Source of the DNA: Culex pipiens pallens
Taxonomy: Eukaryota > Arthropoda > Insecta > Diptera > Culicidae
Assembly: GCF_016801865.2 (NCBI RefSeq)
Contig: NC_068938.1
Span: forward strand, 191,975,909-192,039,908
Length of the DNA: 64,000 nucleotides
Reading direction: 5' to 3'
Position 1 is the first letter of the stretch; each line of letters starts with the position of its first letter. The position numbers and the translations under genes are program-made. Positions 47,771 through 59,245 of the stretch are shown piece by piece. The notes beneath the pieces were generated by a model. That model was not told the DNA's origin. It saw only the letters and a program-made list of their open reading frames with translations, and did not search any database.

Positions 47771-48395
47771 GAAGGAATTGGAATCGTGATCGTCATTTTG
47801 GCGCCTTTGTTGCCCTCGTGTGGCGCCAGATGCTCCAGAGTCACTCGGGCTCCGCCATGAACCTGAGTCCGCACTAAGGCCGTTCCCGAAGGCACGAAAA
47901 GGGAAAGAGCAACAACCTCCATGACGAGGAGAACTTCTGATGGTACGCGAATCCGCTCAAGGGACGTGCCAGATCAACCACCCGTGCACGCTGCACCTGT
48001 CTCAGCACCTCCTCCGGATCGGCTTGCCGCCGACGTCACCGAGCACGAGAAGGACCTGAAGAATCGTCACCGAAAACATCGCCGTCGCGGTGACGGTTCC
48101 GGCCACAAAGACTTTAGCAAGTGCATGGCGTATTTTTTACCAAGCAAAAGCAAAACACAACTAATAGAATCAAAATTTCGTAGTAAACAACTCACGTAAT
48201 TGCTCTGATTCGGTTTTGTACTATGAATAAATGAATATAAATAATAAACTTCTTCTTCTTCTTATTTCCACCAAAAAAATCGGGAATCAACGGTCAATTC
48301 AAAAAGGTAAATATTGTGGTGGCTGCGTGCTGCGTGCTTTTGGCGGGGTAGGCGTTACTGCGTTACGTTTGCGATATCGAAAATAATCGTTTCCC
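47771..48395. other. GC-richer sequence, possible 3' UTR
   Basis: It contains an unsupported 92-codon plus frame (47921-48199) ending in charged, histidine/arginine-rich residues, and AATAAA at 48226-48231 followed by a CTTCTTCTTCTTCTT run. It may be the 3' UTR of the exon above. Confidence 0.35.
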
Positions 48396-48600
48396 ACATT
48401 GACTGGGCAGCCCGCCGGCGGTTCGCTGGCGGACCGCCAAACCGCTCTGGCGATCCGCCAGCGTTTGAGTTGGCGGACCACGGGCGACCTGCTGGCGGAT
48501 AAAATTTGCAACAATTTGGCGCACGATCAGTTTTTTTATCGTGACGTTGGTCCGCCAGCGACTCGCCCCGGGGTCGCCCAGGTTTGCCTTGAAATGTTTC
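48396..48600. repeat. GC-rich block with GGCGGACC/CCGCCAGCG words
   Basis: Dense GGCGGACC, CCGCCAGCG and related words in both orientations, with a CACGATCAGT motif. A similar block occurs at 51470-51690 with ACACGATCAGT. It is probably a dispersed repeat flanking the 123-bp array. Confidence 0.55.
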
Positions 48601-49520
48601 ACCCGCCGTTCATCCGCCCCACATACGCCGTTTTGTATGGTTCAACCGCCCCTATAGGATGGTCCGCCAGCGGGTCGCCCCCGATCCGCCCCCTATATAA
48701 AGTTCATCCGCCCAAAAAGCCCCAACCGCCTTGGCTCGCCCTTGATGCGCCTCTCATATACGGTACAGCCGCCCCTGTAGGTTGGTTCGCCAGCGAGTCG
48801 CCTTTGATACGCCCCCCATATAAAATTCATCCGCCCAAAAAGCCCCAACCGCCTTGGCTCGCCCTTGATGCGCCTTTCATATACGGTACAGCCGCCCCTG
48901 TAGGTTGGTTCGCCAGCGGGTCGCCCTTGATACGCCCCCCATATAAAATTCATCCGCCCAAAAAGCCCCAACCGCCTTGGCTCGCCCTTGATGCGCCTTT
49001 CATATACGGTACAGCCGCCCCTGTAGGTTGGTTCGCCAGCGAGTCGCCTTTGATACGCCCCCCATATAAAATTCATCCGCCCAAAAAGCCCCAACTGCCT
49101 TGGCTCGCCCTTGATGCGCCTTTCATATACGGTACAGCCGCCCCTGTAAGATGATCCGCCAGCGGGTCGCCCCCGATCCGCCCCCTTTATAAAGTTCATC
49201 CGCCCAAAAAGCCCCAACCGCCTTGGCTCGCCCTTGATGCGCCTTTCATATACGGTACAGCCGCCCCTGTAAGATGGTCCGCCAGCGGGTCGCCCCCGAT
49301 CCGCCCCCTATATAAAGTTCATCCGCCCAAAATGCCCCAACCGCCTTGGCTCGCCCTTGATGCGCCTTTCATATACGGTTCAGCCGCCCCTGTAAGATGG
49401 TCCGCCAGCGGGTCGCCCCCGATCCGCCCCCTATATAAAGTTCATCCGCCCAAAATGCCCCAACCGCCTTGGCTCGCCCTCGATTCGCCATTCACACATA
49501 TTTCATCTGCCCAAGCAGAA
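48601..49520. repeat. 123-bp tandem repeat, seven copies
   Basis: The landmark TTCATCCGCCCAAAA occurs at 48703, 48826, 48949, 49072, 49195, 49318 and 49441, exactly 123 bp apart. Units contain CCGCCTTGGCTCGCC, ATATACGGTACAGCCGCCCC and a GTTCGCCAGCG(A/G)GTCGCC block. Because 123 is a multiple of three, frames remain open: plus 48399-49154 gives about 41-residue peptide repeats (HPPKKPQPPWLALDAP core) and minus 48693-49217 another. I see no start context, homology or codon evidence for a protein, so it is annotated as repeat. Confidence 0.93.
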
Positions 49521-49920
49521 TACCCGTTCAGGTTCCTTCAGGATTCTGATAGTGTTTTTTCAAGTTCATCTAAAACGGAAAAAACACAAAGTGCCTTATA
49601 TAGAAATGCAGATCTTTGTAGATTCTTGTGTGCTGAAATTTAGAAATAAAGCAAAAATATGAAAAAAAAAACATAATTTTCAACATAATTTTGTTCTCAA
49701 TACATCTTACGTGCGTTGTTAGTTCACTGAGGTGAAATGATGAAAAAAATAAAGAAACAAAATAATATATTGATAAGCAAACTTGTTGCGAAGATTTTCC
49801 ATTTCCTGCAAATAAAAATAATTCTTTAACTAATTCTTAAAAGCTAAATTATTTAAAATGTTCATGTATTATTGGTACTTACATATAAATAGGCAACGTA
49901 TTGAATGTTAACAATTCATA
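49521..49920. other. A+T-rich spacer, nothing recognised
   Basis: Sequence after the 123-bp array, with no supported frame or element. Confidence 0.45.
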
Positions 49921-50012
49921 CTCTAATCTAATCAAACACAAGCGCAGCTAATCCGAAGAAAGTATCCTAGTAGATTACACCCCATGTTCTTTCTTGTCAT
50001 TCAATCTATATA
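49921..50012 (-). mobile_element. Truncated SINE-like fragment
   Basis: TCTAATCTAATC then ACACAAGCGCAGC and TCCGAAGAAAG match the tail-proximal part of the 20199-20509 element. The remainder is missing, as expected of 5' truncation on the minus strand. From about 50028 an unrelated dispersed sequence begins (TCGACGGTTTTGTTCGAACG). Confidence 0.75.
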
Positions 50013-50027
50013 TATAAAAAATTTCGA

Positions 50028-50300
50028 CGGTTTTGTTCGAACGCGAATCAGTTCAATACGGAGCGTCGGATCGAGGTGCTCTTTGTTGCGTTGGGTTCGT
50101 ATAAGCCCAAGGAAGGTTCTTACGCTAACTAAATGACACTTTGGCCACTCTGGAACCGATTCCGGAAAAGCTGCAGATTGTATGGGAAAAGTTACGTAAA
50201 ATCAAATTTTGATCACAGGATGCTGAATAATCAAACAAGCATGAAACGTTAGGAAACCAAAAAAGGGCAGGACGAAGTTTGCCGGGAAGAGCTTGTTTGA
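50028..50300. other. Possible dispersed-repeat end
   Basis: TCGACGGTTTTGTTCGAACG and GGAGCGTCGGATCGAGGTGC are GC-richer than the surroundings and look like the end of a retroelement, without an identifiable ORF. Confidence 0.3.
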
Positions 50301-50790
50301 TCATATATTGTATGGGGGAATGGTAGATCTGAATATAAAAATAAATCTTACAGTGAAAAGATAAATACAAATAAGCAGTAAATTTAAAGATGATTCCGGG
50401 AAGCTGCAAAACAAACAACTATAATTAAAAAGACAAATGCTCCAGATGGTTCCATTGCTGAAAGAAAAGGAATAGGATAAGGAAGGATATAAACATTTAA
50501 ATAAATCATCTAGTGAATAGATAAATGTGGGCATTAAAATTGAAGAAGATTCCCGGAAGCTGGAAGAATGATTATTATTTTTTAAAGACAAATTCTTCAG
50601 ATGATTCCATTGCTTTTTCAGTAACTGTCGTTAGTCCATGAAATTTGATCATATATGGTATGGAGGAATGGTAGAAAAAAGGACAAGGAATAGGAATGAT
50701 ATAAACATTCAAATAAATCAAATGAAGAATAGATAAATACATATAAGCAGTTCATTTATAAATGATCCAGGAAGCTGTAAAAAAAAATTA
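50301..50790. repeat. Diverged tandem repeats, ~160-212 bp
   Basis: ATAAATACAAATAAGCAGTA at 50361 is echoed at 50521 and 50733, each followed within about 30 bp by a GAT(T)CC(C)GGAAGCTG-type word. AATGGTAGA and ATTCCATTGC words also recur. Three copies with indels; function unknown. Confidence 0.55.
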
Positions 50791-51469
50791 AACAAAATTT
50801 TAAATGATATTGTTGCCGCTGAAATGATAATTGAAAATAATTGAAATTACTTCCTACCCATGTCCTGCATCATGCACACCTAAAAAACGTCAAACAAAAG
50901 AAAGAAAAAAATCGCTGCTGCACCACTAATTGCCTCCACTGCTGGCACTGAACCCGAACCTTTGGAGTGTTAACATTCACCCAAAAAAACATTAACATTA
51001 ATTGAGTAAACATTGGCACAAAATCCGCTTTGTAAATGCCACCTCGATACTCTTCAAGAGGTTTCCCTGGGAATGATATACTTTTTACCAAAATGTACAC
51101 CAAATTTCCATACAAACATACAAATAAGTACAAATCAAATCATAACAACAATGAAACATATCAAATTCTAAGTATTCCAAACTTGATTCCAAATGTTTGC
51201 ACATCTGCCAACAATATTTATAAGGGGTGTCACATAAATTACACCAACAATAACGATTATTCTTGCAAAACAACCTTCAATCACTATTTCAAACGCACTT
51301 TCAACTGTTTGTTTACATAAGTAAACAATCTAAACAACACAACACTTCTCCCAACACAAACTTAACAACGAAAATCAGCAGCCGCCGATTAAATAACAAC
51401 ACCCACCGAAGCTCGTTGAAAACTGACTGAAATGTCAAATTCGAAATAAATTCCTTCAGATGCAAACCG
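50791..51469. other. A+T-rich sequence, nothing recognised
   Basis: Short frames here (50870-51133 minus, 51036-51320 plus) are overlapping and rich in Asn/Phe codons; no domain recognised. Confidence 0.45.
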
Positions 51470-51690
51470 CCACGGCAATCAGCCTTTGGCTCGCCGCGGC
51501 GATTGAGGGGCGAACGATATTGAAACATTTCAGCGATCAGTTTGAACCGCCCAGGCGATGCGCCCATGGCACGCCAAGGCGGATGGAGGGCGGACGAAAT
51601 TGAAAAATTTCAAATGTCAAATTTCAACCGCCCAGGCGGCCCGCCCTCGGTCCGCCAGGGCGGTTCTAGGGCGGACCACACGATCAGTAA
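51470..51690. repeat. GC-rich GGCGGAC block, second copy
   Basis: Repeated GAACCGCCCAGGCG, GGCGGATGGAGGGCGGACGA and AACCGCCCAGGCGGCCCGCC words, with an AATTTCAAATGTCAAATTTC linker and a terminal ACACGATCAGT. It shares its words with 48396-48600 and may be the other side of one large composite repeat. Confidence 0.5.
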
Positions 51691-53189
51691 CGGCCGCCGA
51701 TGCATAACGTCCGCACTGAGTTAATGTGGGTTGCGATATTGGAAGCAATGCTTCCTGCTGACGGGTGCAAACCAAGATTTGCGATTTTTAGAGTAAATCG
51801 GAAGCAAAGTTTGCGATTCCGCAAACCGGATTTTGTTCCGTGCATGGTGCCAAATATCAGACTTGCCGATTTTTTTTCTTAAGTTTGTTTAGGAAACACA
51901 CCGTGTAATCTAACTTTGATTCATAGTTTTGTGTTGTGAAATCTTTAGTAGAACATTAAAATTTTTAATGAATCCAAACTACTTTTTCCGTGCACGCAAC
52001 TCCAGTCCAGAGATGACAATATTTGGAAAATCAGCAGGGAACGTCCCCGTTCTCGGGTTAGTTGTCCCGCAAAGCTGTGTGTCTCCTTCGGGTTTGTTTT
52101 GTTATCTAATTAAAAGTTTGATTTATGATAAATAGTTTCCCTGGGTTCAATAAATCATCGTCTGCTACTGCTGCTTCAGAGTTGACTGGATGCTGGAGAA
52201 GCCCGTTGAGATGATGCTTAATGGTCCGAAATGGATCTACGCGACGATTACGGAACGGGGGACGGTAGTTGTGGGAACCGCAGAAGTTGTCTCATATGGT
52301 CTGCGGAACGACGCGTCTGATGCTGATCGAGTGAGTCGTTTGGCGGAGGTGACGAATTATGCCTGGCAAGTGTTGCCAGCAACACCGATGAAGACTTTGC
52401 ACCATCCGTCAACGCGTTTGCTTAACGGCTTAAAATCCGGGAGTTTTTGATTTTCCAAACCACTTTGTCGTCGTCGTTTGTTTTGATGGTGGCGTTCTTC
52501 CGGATGTTCCAATTTTGGCACCATGAAACCAACCACCCCCTCAAACCGGAACTTCGTTCAAAAGGCGCTGTGATGCTGCCGGGAGGCCGTGAAATTAGGA
52601 CCTGCTGTGTCTACGTTATAATTTAGCACCATCAACCGACGACGACGACGGAGACCGCATGCGATGTAACAGGCTCAACCACGAGGATGATGACACGACC
52701 TAGAATGAACGATGACAGCGCGTGCAAGGATTCGCAGCCGGGAGCGTTTTTCCCGTGTGTGAGTTGGCAACCGGGATGGGGGTGATAGGTTAGGAGATAG
52801 GATTCACCGCCTGCGGACCTATAAATCATAATTTTGTGCAAACACATGGCTTTTGCATGGAAAGAGTGTTAACAACGCGGCATGAATTTGCGCGCGTACA
52901 CGCAAGTTGACTTCCGGTGGGGGCTGGTCGGGAATACAAATTTGAAGATTCAAGGTTCATGGTTTTCATTCTTGATATGAATGTTTTATCCAGTTTTAGT
53001 AACAGATTAACAAACAATATTTAAATGATTTTTTCTCAAACCGAAATGAATTGATTTAACTAACCCACTTTTGTTTTGTTTTACGAAGCTGTTTTGTAAA
53101 GTTCAGTGAGAAATTTTTACTAAGTTTTTTGCTAGGTGTTTTTCGTTTAAAACATTTTTATGTGATCTTTTTTCAGTTTTTCTATTGTT
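51691..53189. other. Mostly unique sequence, no gene recognised
   Basis: 52160-52960 is GC-richer. The 86-codon plus frame 52190-52450 (includes WIYATITERGTVVVGTAEVV) looks protein-like but has no domain I know and no clear splice context. CGACGACGACGACGG occurs near 52638. Confidence 0.35.
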
Positions 53190-54005
53190 TTCAAGAGCAT
53201 AGATTTTCATATGGGTCATTCTCCGCCAACTCATTCTTCAGTTGCCTCAACCCTTTGTCAGTACGCGTTAACCTTTGTCTTGATGGGTAATTTTGGACCC
53301 TTATTACGAATCCGAGGTCTTTTTTATATCTTGTGACACTGGGACAGTATGACCCAGCTGTTTCAACTGTTTCAAAATTTTTTTTAATGAACAATTCAGA
53401 TATTTCATGAAGAAAACACGCAAAGTCCTTATATTTATACATCATTTTTTGTATGTTTATGCTCTACAACTTTTGAAGAGGAGTTGGAGCAACTTTTTCC
53501 GATTTCGTGTGAGTTGGCAGAGTATATGGGCAGTTTTCACTGAAGTGGGTTCTTGGTTTATACCCCATCTGAATATTGGGAAACAATAAAATTCAAAAAT
53601 TTTAAGTGTCATTCAGTCTTCGGATATCAATATCTCAGAAACTGACGGTCCGATTTTCATTGTCAAAAAGTAATTTTTTTGAAGAAAATCCTGCGAATTT
53701 TGTTTTTTTTGTAAATAAATTTCAAAGTACGACAAACACTTCAAAAGGGCGTGATATTTTCTGATGAATTTTAAAATAATGTTTAGGAAATTTTCAAATA
53801 AAGACTGACATGGACCTTTTCAAGTGATAAGCTAAAATTCCTACTACTTTGCGGAAGATACCAAATCGACAAGAAAATTCTTTCCTAAGATAAAGGCTTT
53901 TGAATATTTACGTAACACTTTTGTACGGAAAGTTGCCACAATTTTATGGCGGATTGTATCGGCGAACTAATGATGCAAAAGGCTTCTTTGCCCCTTGGAA
54001 AGTTT
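53190..54005. mobile_element. Decayed foldback-family remnants
   Basis: 53205-53530 retains TTCTCCGCCAACTCA, ACGAATCCGAGGTC and GATTTCGTGTGAGTTGGCAG, matching the family at 29023-30358. 53610-54000 retains AATATCTCAGAAACTGACGG and CTAATGATGCAAAAGGCTTC, matching 18967-21231. Both are strongly diverged. Confidence 0.6.
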
Positions 54006-54167
54006 AAGTCAAATGAAAATTTTAATTAAATGCATTTCAGAATAAGTGTCCGGATAATAAAATTATTCAAATAAATAAATCAAATAGAGATAAATAAATT
54101 GATGCAAAAAATTAAAAAATATTCCGCGCGCCGGCAGGGGATTGTTAAATAGGAACGGCCTTATTCT

Positions 54168-54181
54168 GGGGGGGGGGGGTA

Positions 54182-54224
<43 letters not shown>

Positions 54225-54962
54225 GGGGGGATCAGAGTTTAACTTAAAAAAATGATGGTGTTCAAATTAATTTTTGTTTATATTTTGTGAGGGCGATTTG
54301 GAAATTAGGGGTGGGGGGCGGGAAGTGAATAGGGGGGGGAGGGATATTTTTTAGGGGGGAATTTTTTGTATTGTTATGGGGACGGTTAATAGGTTGGTTA
54401 TGGTTTTGGTAATTATTGTTTATTTTGTTAGGTTGTTGGTTATTTTGTTTTGGTGTGTGGGGTTTGTCTGAGGTGGGATATGGTTTGGTGGGTGTTGGTG
54501 GGATTGGTTTATGGGGGGGAATTGTGTTGGAGTATATGTGATAGGGGAATTGGTGAGTATGATGTGGAATGGGTTTGGGGGAGTGGTGTTTTTGTGAGAT
54601 TGGTAGAGGAGGAATTTAGAAGTTTTGGGGGTTTTTTGGGGTGAAGTAATGGGAATTTTAGGAGGTGAGGGTTAGGGTTGGAGAGGGTTTTGAAGGTGGG
54701 AGTGAGAGAGAGGTAGATAGATGTAGAGGGGGGGTTGTTTTTGTAGAGTGTTTATTGGAGTGATTTGGGGGGGGATGGATGGGGGGGTGTGGGGGGTGAT
54801 TGAGGTTTTATGGGGGGGAAGGAGTTTTGAAATTTTTTGATGGGTGAAGATGGTTGTGAATGTGTTGGTGAATGTTGTTGTGGATGAGTAATTTATTTTG
54901 GTTGTTGTGGGTGGTATTAGGATAAGGTTGGTGTAGGTATTGTAGATAGGTTATTTATGATA
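54168..54962 (+). other. Poly-G run followed by cytosine-depleted G/T-rich block
   Basis: G runs of 12 (54168-54179) and 50 (54182-54231) are followed by about 240 bases with only a few C, and then 54469-54962 (494 bases) without a single C on this strand. A, G and T are all present and G runs are frequent. Normal composition resumes abruptly at 54963. I do not recognise the sequence. It may be a real strand-biased repeat, or a sequencing or assembly artefact in which C calls were lost. The 64-codon frame at 54450-54644 should not be treated as a gene. Confidence 0.9.
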
Positions 54963-54989
54963 CAAGTCAAAAAAATTGGTGATTTTAAT

Positions 54990-55440
54990 TTAAATTTTTG
55001 CAATTCAATTGTGAAACTACTTACTTTTCCTGTCATTCTTGAACGACGAAATAGCCTACTTTTCTGTACCAAAAATAACAGAATCGAATAGCAACACTTT
55101 TCAAAATAAATGCTGAATAGTTCTACTTTTCAGCACTCAAATGGGTGCTGAAAAGGTGAACTTTTCAGCACTTGTTTTGAAAAGTAACACTTTTCAACAT
55201 TTTTTTTATTTAAACGATTTATTGACAAAATACATGAAAATTTGACATAAAATTTCTCTCAGTGTGTGTTTTCTGGAATTGCATAAAATGTTGTATGGAA
55301 CTCGTTGCAAAATTTGATATTTTCAGCACTCTTCGTATTTATCCAACTCGGTGAACCTCGTTGGATAAATGTACGACTCGTGCTGAAAAAATCCTCTTTT
55401 TGCAACTTGTTGCATAAACTACTATTTTGTCACTTGATTT
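54990..55440 (-). mobile_element. Dispersed repeat with CTTTTCAGCA motifs, inverted copy 2
   Basis: Reverse-complement relative of 25555-25997: AACTACTTACTTTTCCTGTC, GAATCGAATAGCAACACTTT, the CTTTTCAGCAC motifs and the GTACGACTCGTGCTGAAAA palindrome arm are all present. At about 55425 it joins a fragment of foldback arm (GTCACTTGATTTGCAAAAAA) that runs to about 55640. Confidence 0.7.
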
Positions 55441-55640
55441 GCAAAAAAAAAAAAACATTTTTTATATGTTTTGGGGGACCAACTTTTCAGAAATTTCCAG
55501 GTTGTGCAAAAAATCTTTTGCTTAGTTATGAATTGTTGAATAAAAAAAAATATTGAAAAAAATTGATCGCAAAAATTTTCAACTTCATTTTTCGATGCAA
55601 AATCGAATTTGAAATCCAAAAGTACTTCAATGAAATTTTA

Positions 55641-57617
55641 CAAAAGTTTCAAGTTTATGCATTGGAAATCGAACCAACAGTTTCCTTTATATCGTGAGTT
55701 GGAAATGAGAAATATACATTTTTCCCAAAATTTAAGCTTGAATGGAACAAAAAATAAAATTTTTGAACAATTTGTCATGGTTTCAACATTTTAAGATAAA
55801 AATATGGCAAAAAAACTAAGTTTTAACAAAAAAAATATCGCGAATTAAAATTTTTTTATTGTACTGTACAACTAAATTTAAAAAAAAAATATCAAAATAT
55901 TTTTTGTTTCTTTTAATGCTGAATTAATTGTTACGGAAATTTTGCTGTTGAAAATATGCAAAAAAATAAATAAAACTAATAATTTATGGAAAAAATATTC
56001 TATTTCCAATCTGTTTGAATGCAATACAAAACGATTGAAAAATGATGAAAATGCCTTCATTTAATAAAAATTAAAAAAAATTAAAGGTTATAAATTTTAT
56101 TCTTAACAATTTTTCAAAGAAACTGTAAATTTATGGCAATCATATTTTTTGTCCCCTGATTTTTTTTGGAAATATTTTAACTTTTATTTTCATAAAAGTT
56201 TATCAGTGAATGCTTTTTTAAAATGAGAAATTGCTTTAATTTAAAATTAAACCTGTTAAAAAAAAGTTTACTGAAGTCTCAGACAACATGTTAGGACGTA
56301 GTTGTGAAAAAAAACGTTCCTCAAACAAAATCAATCTTGCAACTCAATTTGTTCGCTGTTCAGCTCTCACTCAAAATAAATCTGTCAAAACTTTGATTTC
56401 TTTGACACTTTTGACTAGCAAACAATGTCCCAATTTTAATTGGCAATCCATTCGGTAGGCATTGGGACCCTCCTTGTTCATTGTCCTGTTGTCTTCAACA
56501 ACCATACAATCGCTCCTGTTTCTTTCAAACTTGTTGTCCCTCAACAACCAACCCTTATCAACCAACCAATCATTGCGTAAACATTTGTCACAATTCATGC
56601 ACACGCACAACTTTATCTGCTCTGGTCTCGTCATGAAATCGAGAGACAGAGAGAAACTTTTTACAAATCCATTTAACCGTGAGCTAAGAAATCTGAGGGA
56701 CTAATCCCTTACCCAAAAATGAAGCAAAGAAAGAGAAAATAATGAAGTCGCACCACCCTCGCAAAGGGAATAAGCCTAATCACCTTTTTTGCGAGCAAAT
56801 CTTTTTTTCCATTTTTGGTTTTAAAAATTCCACCACACAATAGAACCGAAAATCAGCTTCTCTTTGTCACAATATTTCCAAAACTTCTTGATGGTGCTGT
56901 TTGCATCAGTTAACTGGTTTTGAGGTTTTGGCTGATGAACTTGTTTGGAATGCTAGCCCAAGTAGCTGTTGCTTTTGGGAATTTGTCTGATTTTCTTCAA
57001 AGACGACGGATTAAAGATCCATTGAAGAATTTTGCACACATTTTTTCTCCCTCTGTTTTGCTGTGTTTGTGTTTGTTGTTGTTAGGGCTCTATTTTGACA
57101 TATGCTAACAAAACCCGGTAGCATAACTTTTCTCACCGCAAACTTTCGTGGAAAAGAAGAAAAACTCGAGCGAACCGACACCTTGACAGGGGGCCAAAGA
57201 AAGCCAAAAAAAGAAACCACGAAAAAATAAAAAAAAAAACCTGGCAAAAGTTTGGCGTCTAATACAGCGATGGGAATTTGATCAATTCTTGATTCTTTTT
57301 ATCACGGAAATAATTTAAGAAATTCTCATCACTGCCTTTACCCAAAGAAACAAGAAGCAAACCGCCAGAAACTGGCTGCTGAAGAAGCACCGCCGAGAGG
57401 GGGGAAACAGAATGGCTTTTCGACTTTGAAAAAAAGTTGAACGCCGAACCGGGGAGCAAGCCTTACAACACATCACTCAAATTGGACGAGAAAGTCTTTG
57501 TGTCGCTGATTGTTCTCGCTGTCTGTGTTGCAACATTAAGTTTTCTATGTGTTTTGTTGTGTTTATCAGTGTTTTGATAGAAGCACTGTTAAAAATTGAG
57601 GATAAGTTTTTTTAGAG
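55641..57617. other. A+T-rich then mixed unique sequence, no gene recognised
   Basis: 55640-56350 is A+T-rich. 56370-57590 is more balanced, with frames at 56371-56634 (minus) and 56462-56704 (plus) that overlap each other; neither has a recognised domain. It could be host non-coding DNA. Confidence 0.4.
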
Positions 57618-58416
57618 CAAGAAACAAGAAACAAGAAACAAGAAACAAGAAACAAGAAACAAGAAACAAGAAACAAGAAACAAGAAACAAGAAACAAGAA
57701 ACAAGAAACAAGAAACAAGAAACAAGAAACAAGAAACAAGAAACAAGAAACAAGAAACAAGAAACAAGAAACAAGAAACAAGAAACAAGAAACAAGAAAC
57801 AAGAAACAAGAAACAAGAAACAAGAAACAAGAAACAAGAAACAAGAAACAAGAAACAAGAAACAAGAAACAAGAAACAAGAAACAAGAAACAAGAAACAA
57901 GAAACAAGAAACAAGAAACAAGAAACAAGAAACAAGAAACAAGAAACAAGAAACAAGAAACAAGAAACAAGAAACAAGAAACAAGAAACAAGAAACAAGA
58001 AACAAGAAACAAGAAACAAGAAACAAGAAACAAGAAACAAGAAACAAGAAACAAGAAACAAGAAACAAGAAACAAGAAACAAGAAACAAGAAACAAGAAA
58101 CAAGAAACAAGAAACAAGAAACAAGAAACAAGAAACAAGAAACAAGAAACAAGAAACAAGAAACAAGAAACAAGAAACAAGAAACAAGAAACAAGAAACA
58201 AGAAACAAGAAACAAGAAACAAGAAACAAGAAACAAGAAACAAGAAACAAGAAACAAGAAACAAGAAACAAGAAACAAGAAACAAGAAACAAGAAACAAG
58301 AAACAAGAAACAAGAAACAAGAAACAAGAAACAAGAAACAAGAAACAAGAAACAAGAAACAAGAAACAAGAAACAAGAAACAAGAAACAAGAAACAAGAA
58401 ACAAGAAACAAGAAAA
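57618..58416. repeat. (CAAGAAA)n array, 799 bp, ~114 units
   Basis: An essentially perfect heptanucleotide array, purine-rich on the plus strand. The seven-residue repeat seen in translation (KKQETRN) is the unit read in three phases. It ends in GAAAACTG, where the next array family begins. Confidence 0.97.
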
Positions 58417-59245
58417 CTGTTTACTGTGTCTCTTCTGTTTTTGCAGTTTTTTTTGTTTCTTGCTGTTTTTGCAGTTTTTTTTGTTTCTTGCTGTTTTGCT
58501 TTTTTTGCTGTTTTTGCTGTTTTGCTGTTTTTGTTGTTTTTGTTGTTTTTGTTGTTTTTGTTGTTTTTGTTGTTTTTGTTGTTTTTGTTGTTTTTGTTGT
58601 TTTTGTTGTTTTTGTTGTTTTTGTTGTTTTTGTTGTTTTTGTTGTTTTTGTTGTTTTTGTTGTTTTTGTTGTTTTTGGTGTTTTTGTTGTTTTTGCTGTT
58701 TTTGCTGTTTTTGGTGTTTTTGGTGTTTATGGTGTTTTTGGTGTTTATGCTGTTTTTGCTGATTTTGCTGTTTTTGCTGTTTTTGCTGTTTTTGCTGATT
58801 TTGCTGTTTTTGCTGTTTTTACTGTTTTTGCTGTTTTTGCTGTTTTTGCTGTTTTTGCTGATTTTGATGATTTTGCTGTTTTTGCTGTTTTTGCTGTTTA
58901 TGCTGTTTTTGCTGTTTTTGCTGTTTTTGCTGTTTTTGCTGTTTTTGCTGTTATTTCTGTTTTTGCTGTTCTTGCTGTTCTTGCTGTTTTTGCTTTTTTT
59001 GCTGTTTTTGCTGTTTTTGCTGTTTTTGCTGTTTTTGCTGTTTTTGCTGTTTTTGCTGTTTTTGCTGTTTTTGCTGTTTTTGCTGTTTTTGCTGTTTTTG
59101 CTGTTTTTGCTGTTTTTGCTGTTTTTGCTGTTTTTGCTGTTTTTGCTGTTTTTTGCTGTTTTTGCTGTTTTTGCTGTTTTTGCTGTTTTTGCTGTTTTTG
59201 CTGTTTTTGCTGTTTTTGCTGCTTTTGCTGTTTTTGCTGCTTTTG
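58417..59245. repeat. (GTTGTTTTT)/(CTGTTTTTG)n nonanucleotide array
   Basis: After a transition with two TTTTTTGTTTCTTGCTG-type words (58446-58495), 9-bp units run on: GTTGTTTTT-type to about 58680, then CTGTTTTTG-type with substitutions (GGTG, GATT, TTATG variants). The plus strand is now pyrimidine/T-rich, opposite to the preceding array. Nine is a multiple of three, so ~400-codon frames are open as artefacts. Confidence 0.95.

Noticed and set aside
48399..49154. 251-codon proline/tryptophan repeat protein
   Set aside because: Openness follows from a 123-bp unit divisible by three, and the opposite strand is open too. Kept only as a finding.
48601..49520. CRISPR array
   Set aside because: Whole 123-bp units repeat without unique spacers, in a eukaryotic context.
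54450..54644. 64-codon tryptophan/valine-rich frame
   Set aside because: It arises from G/T-only composition in the C-free block.
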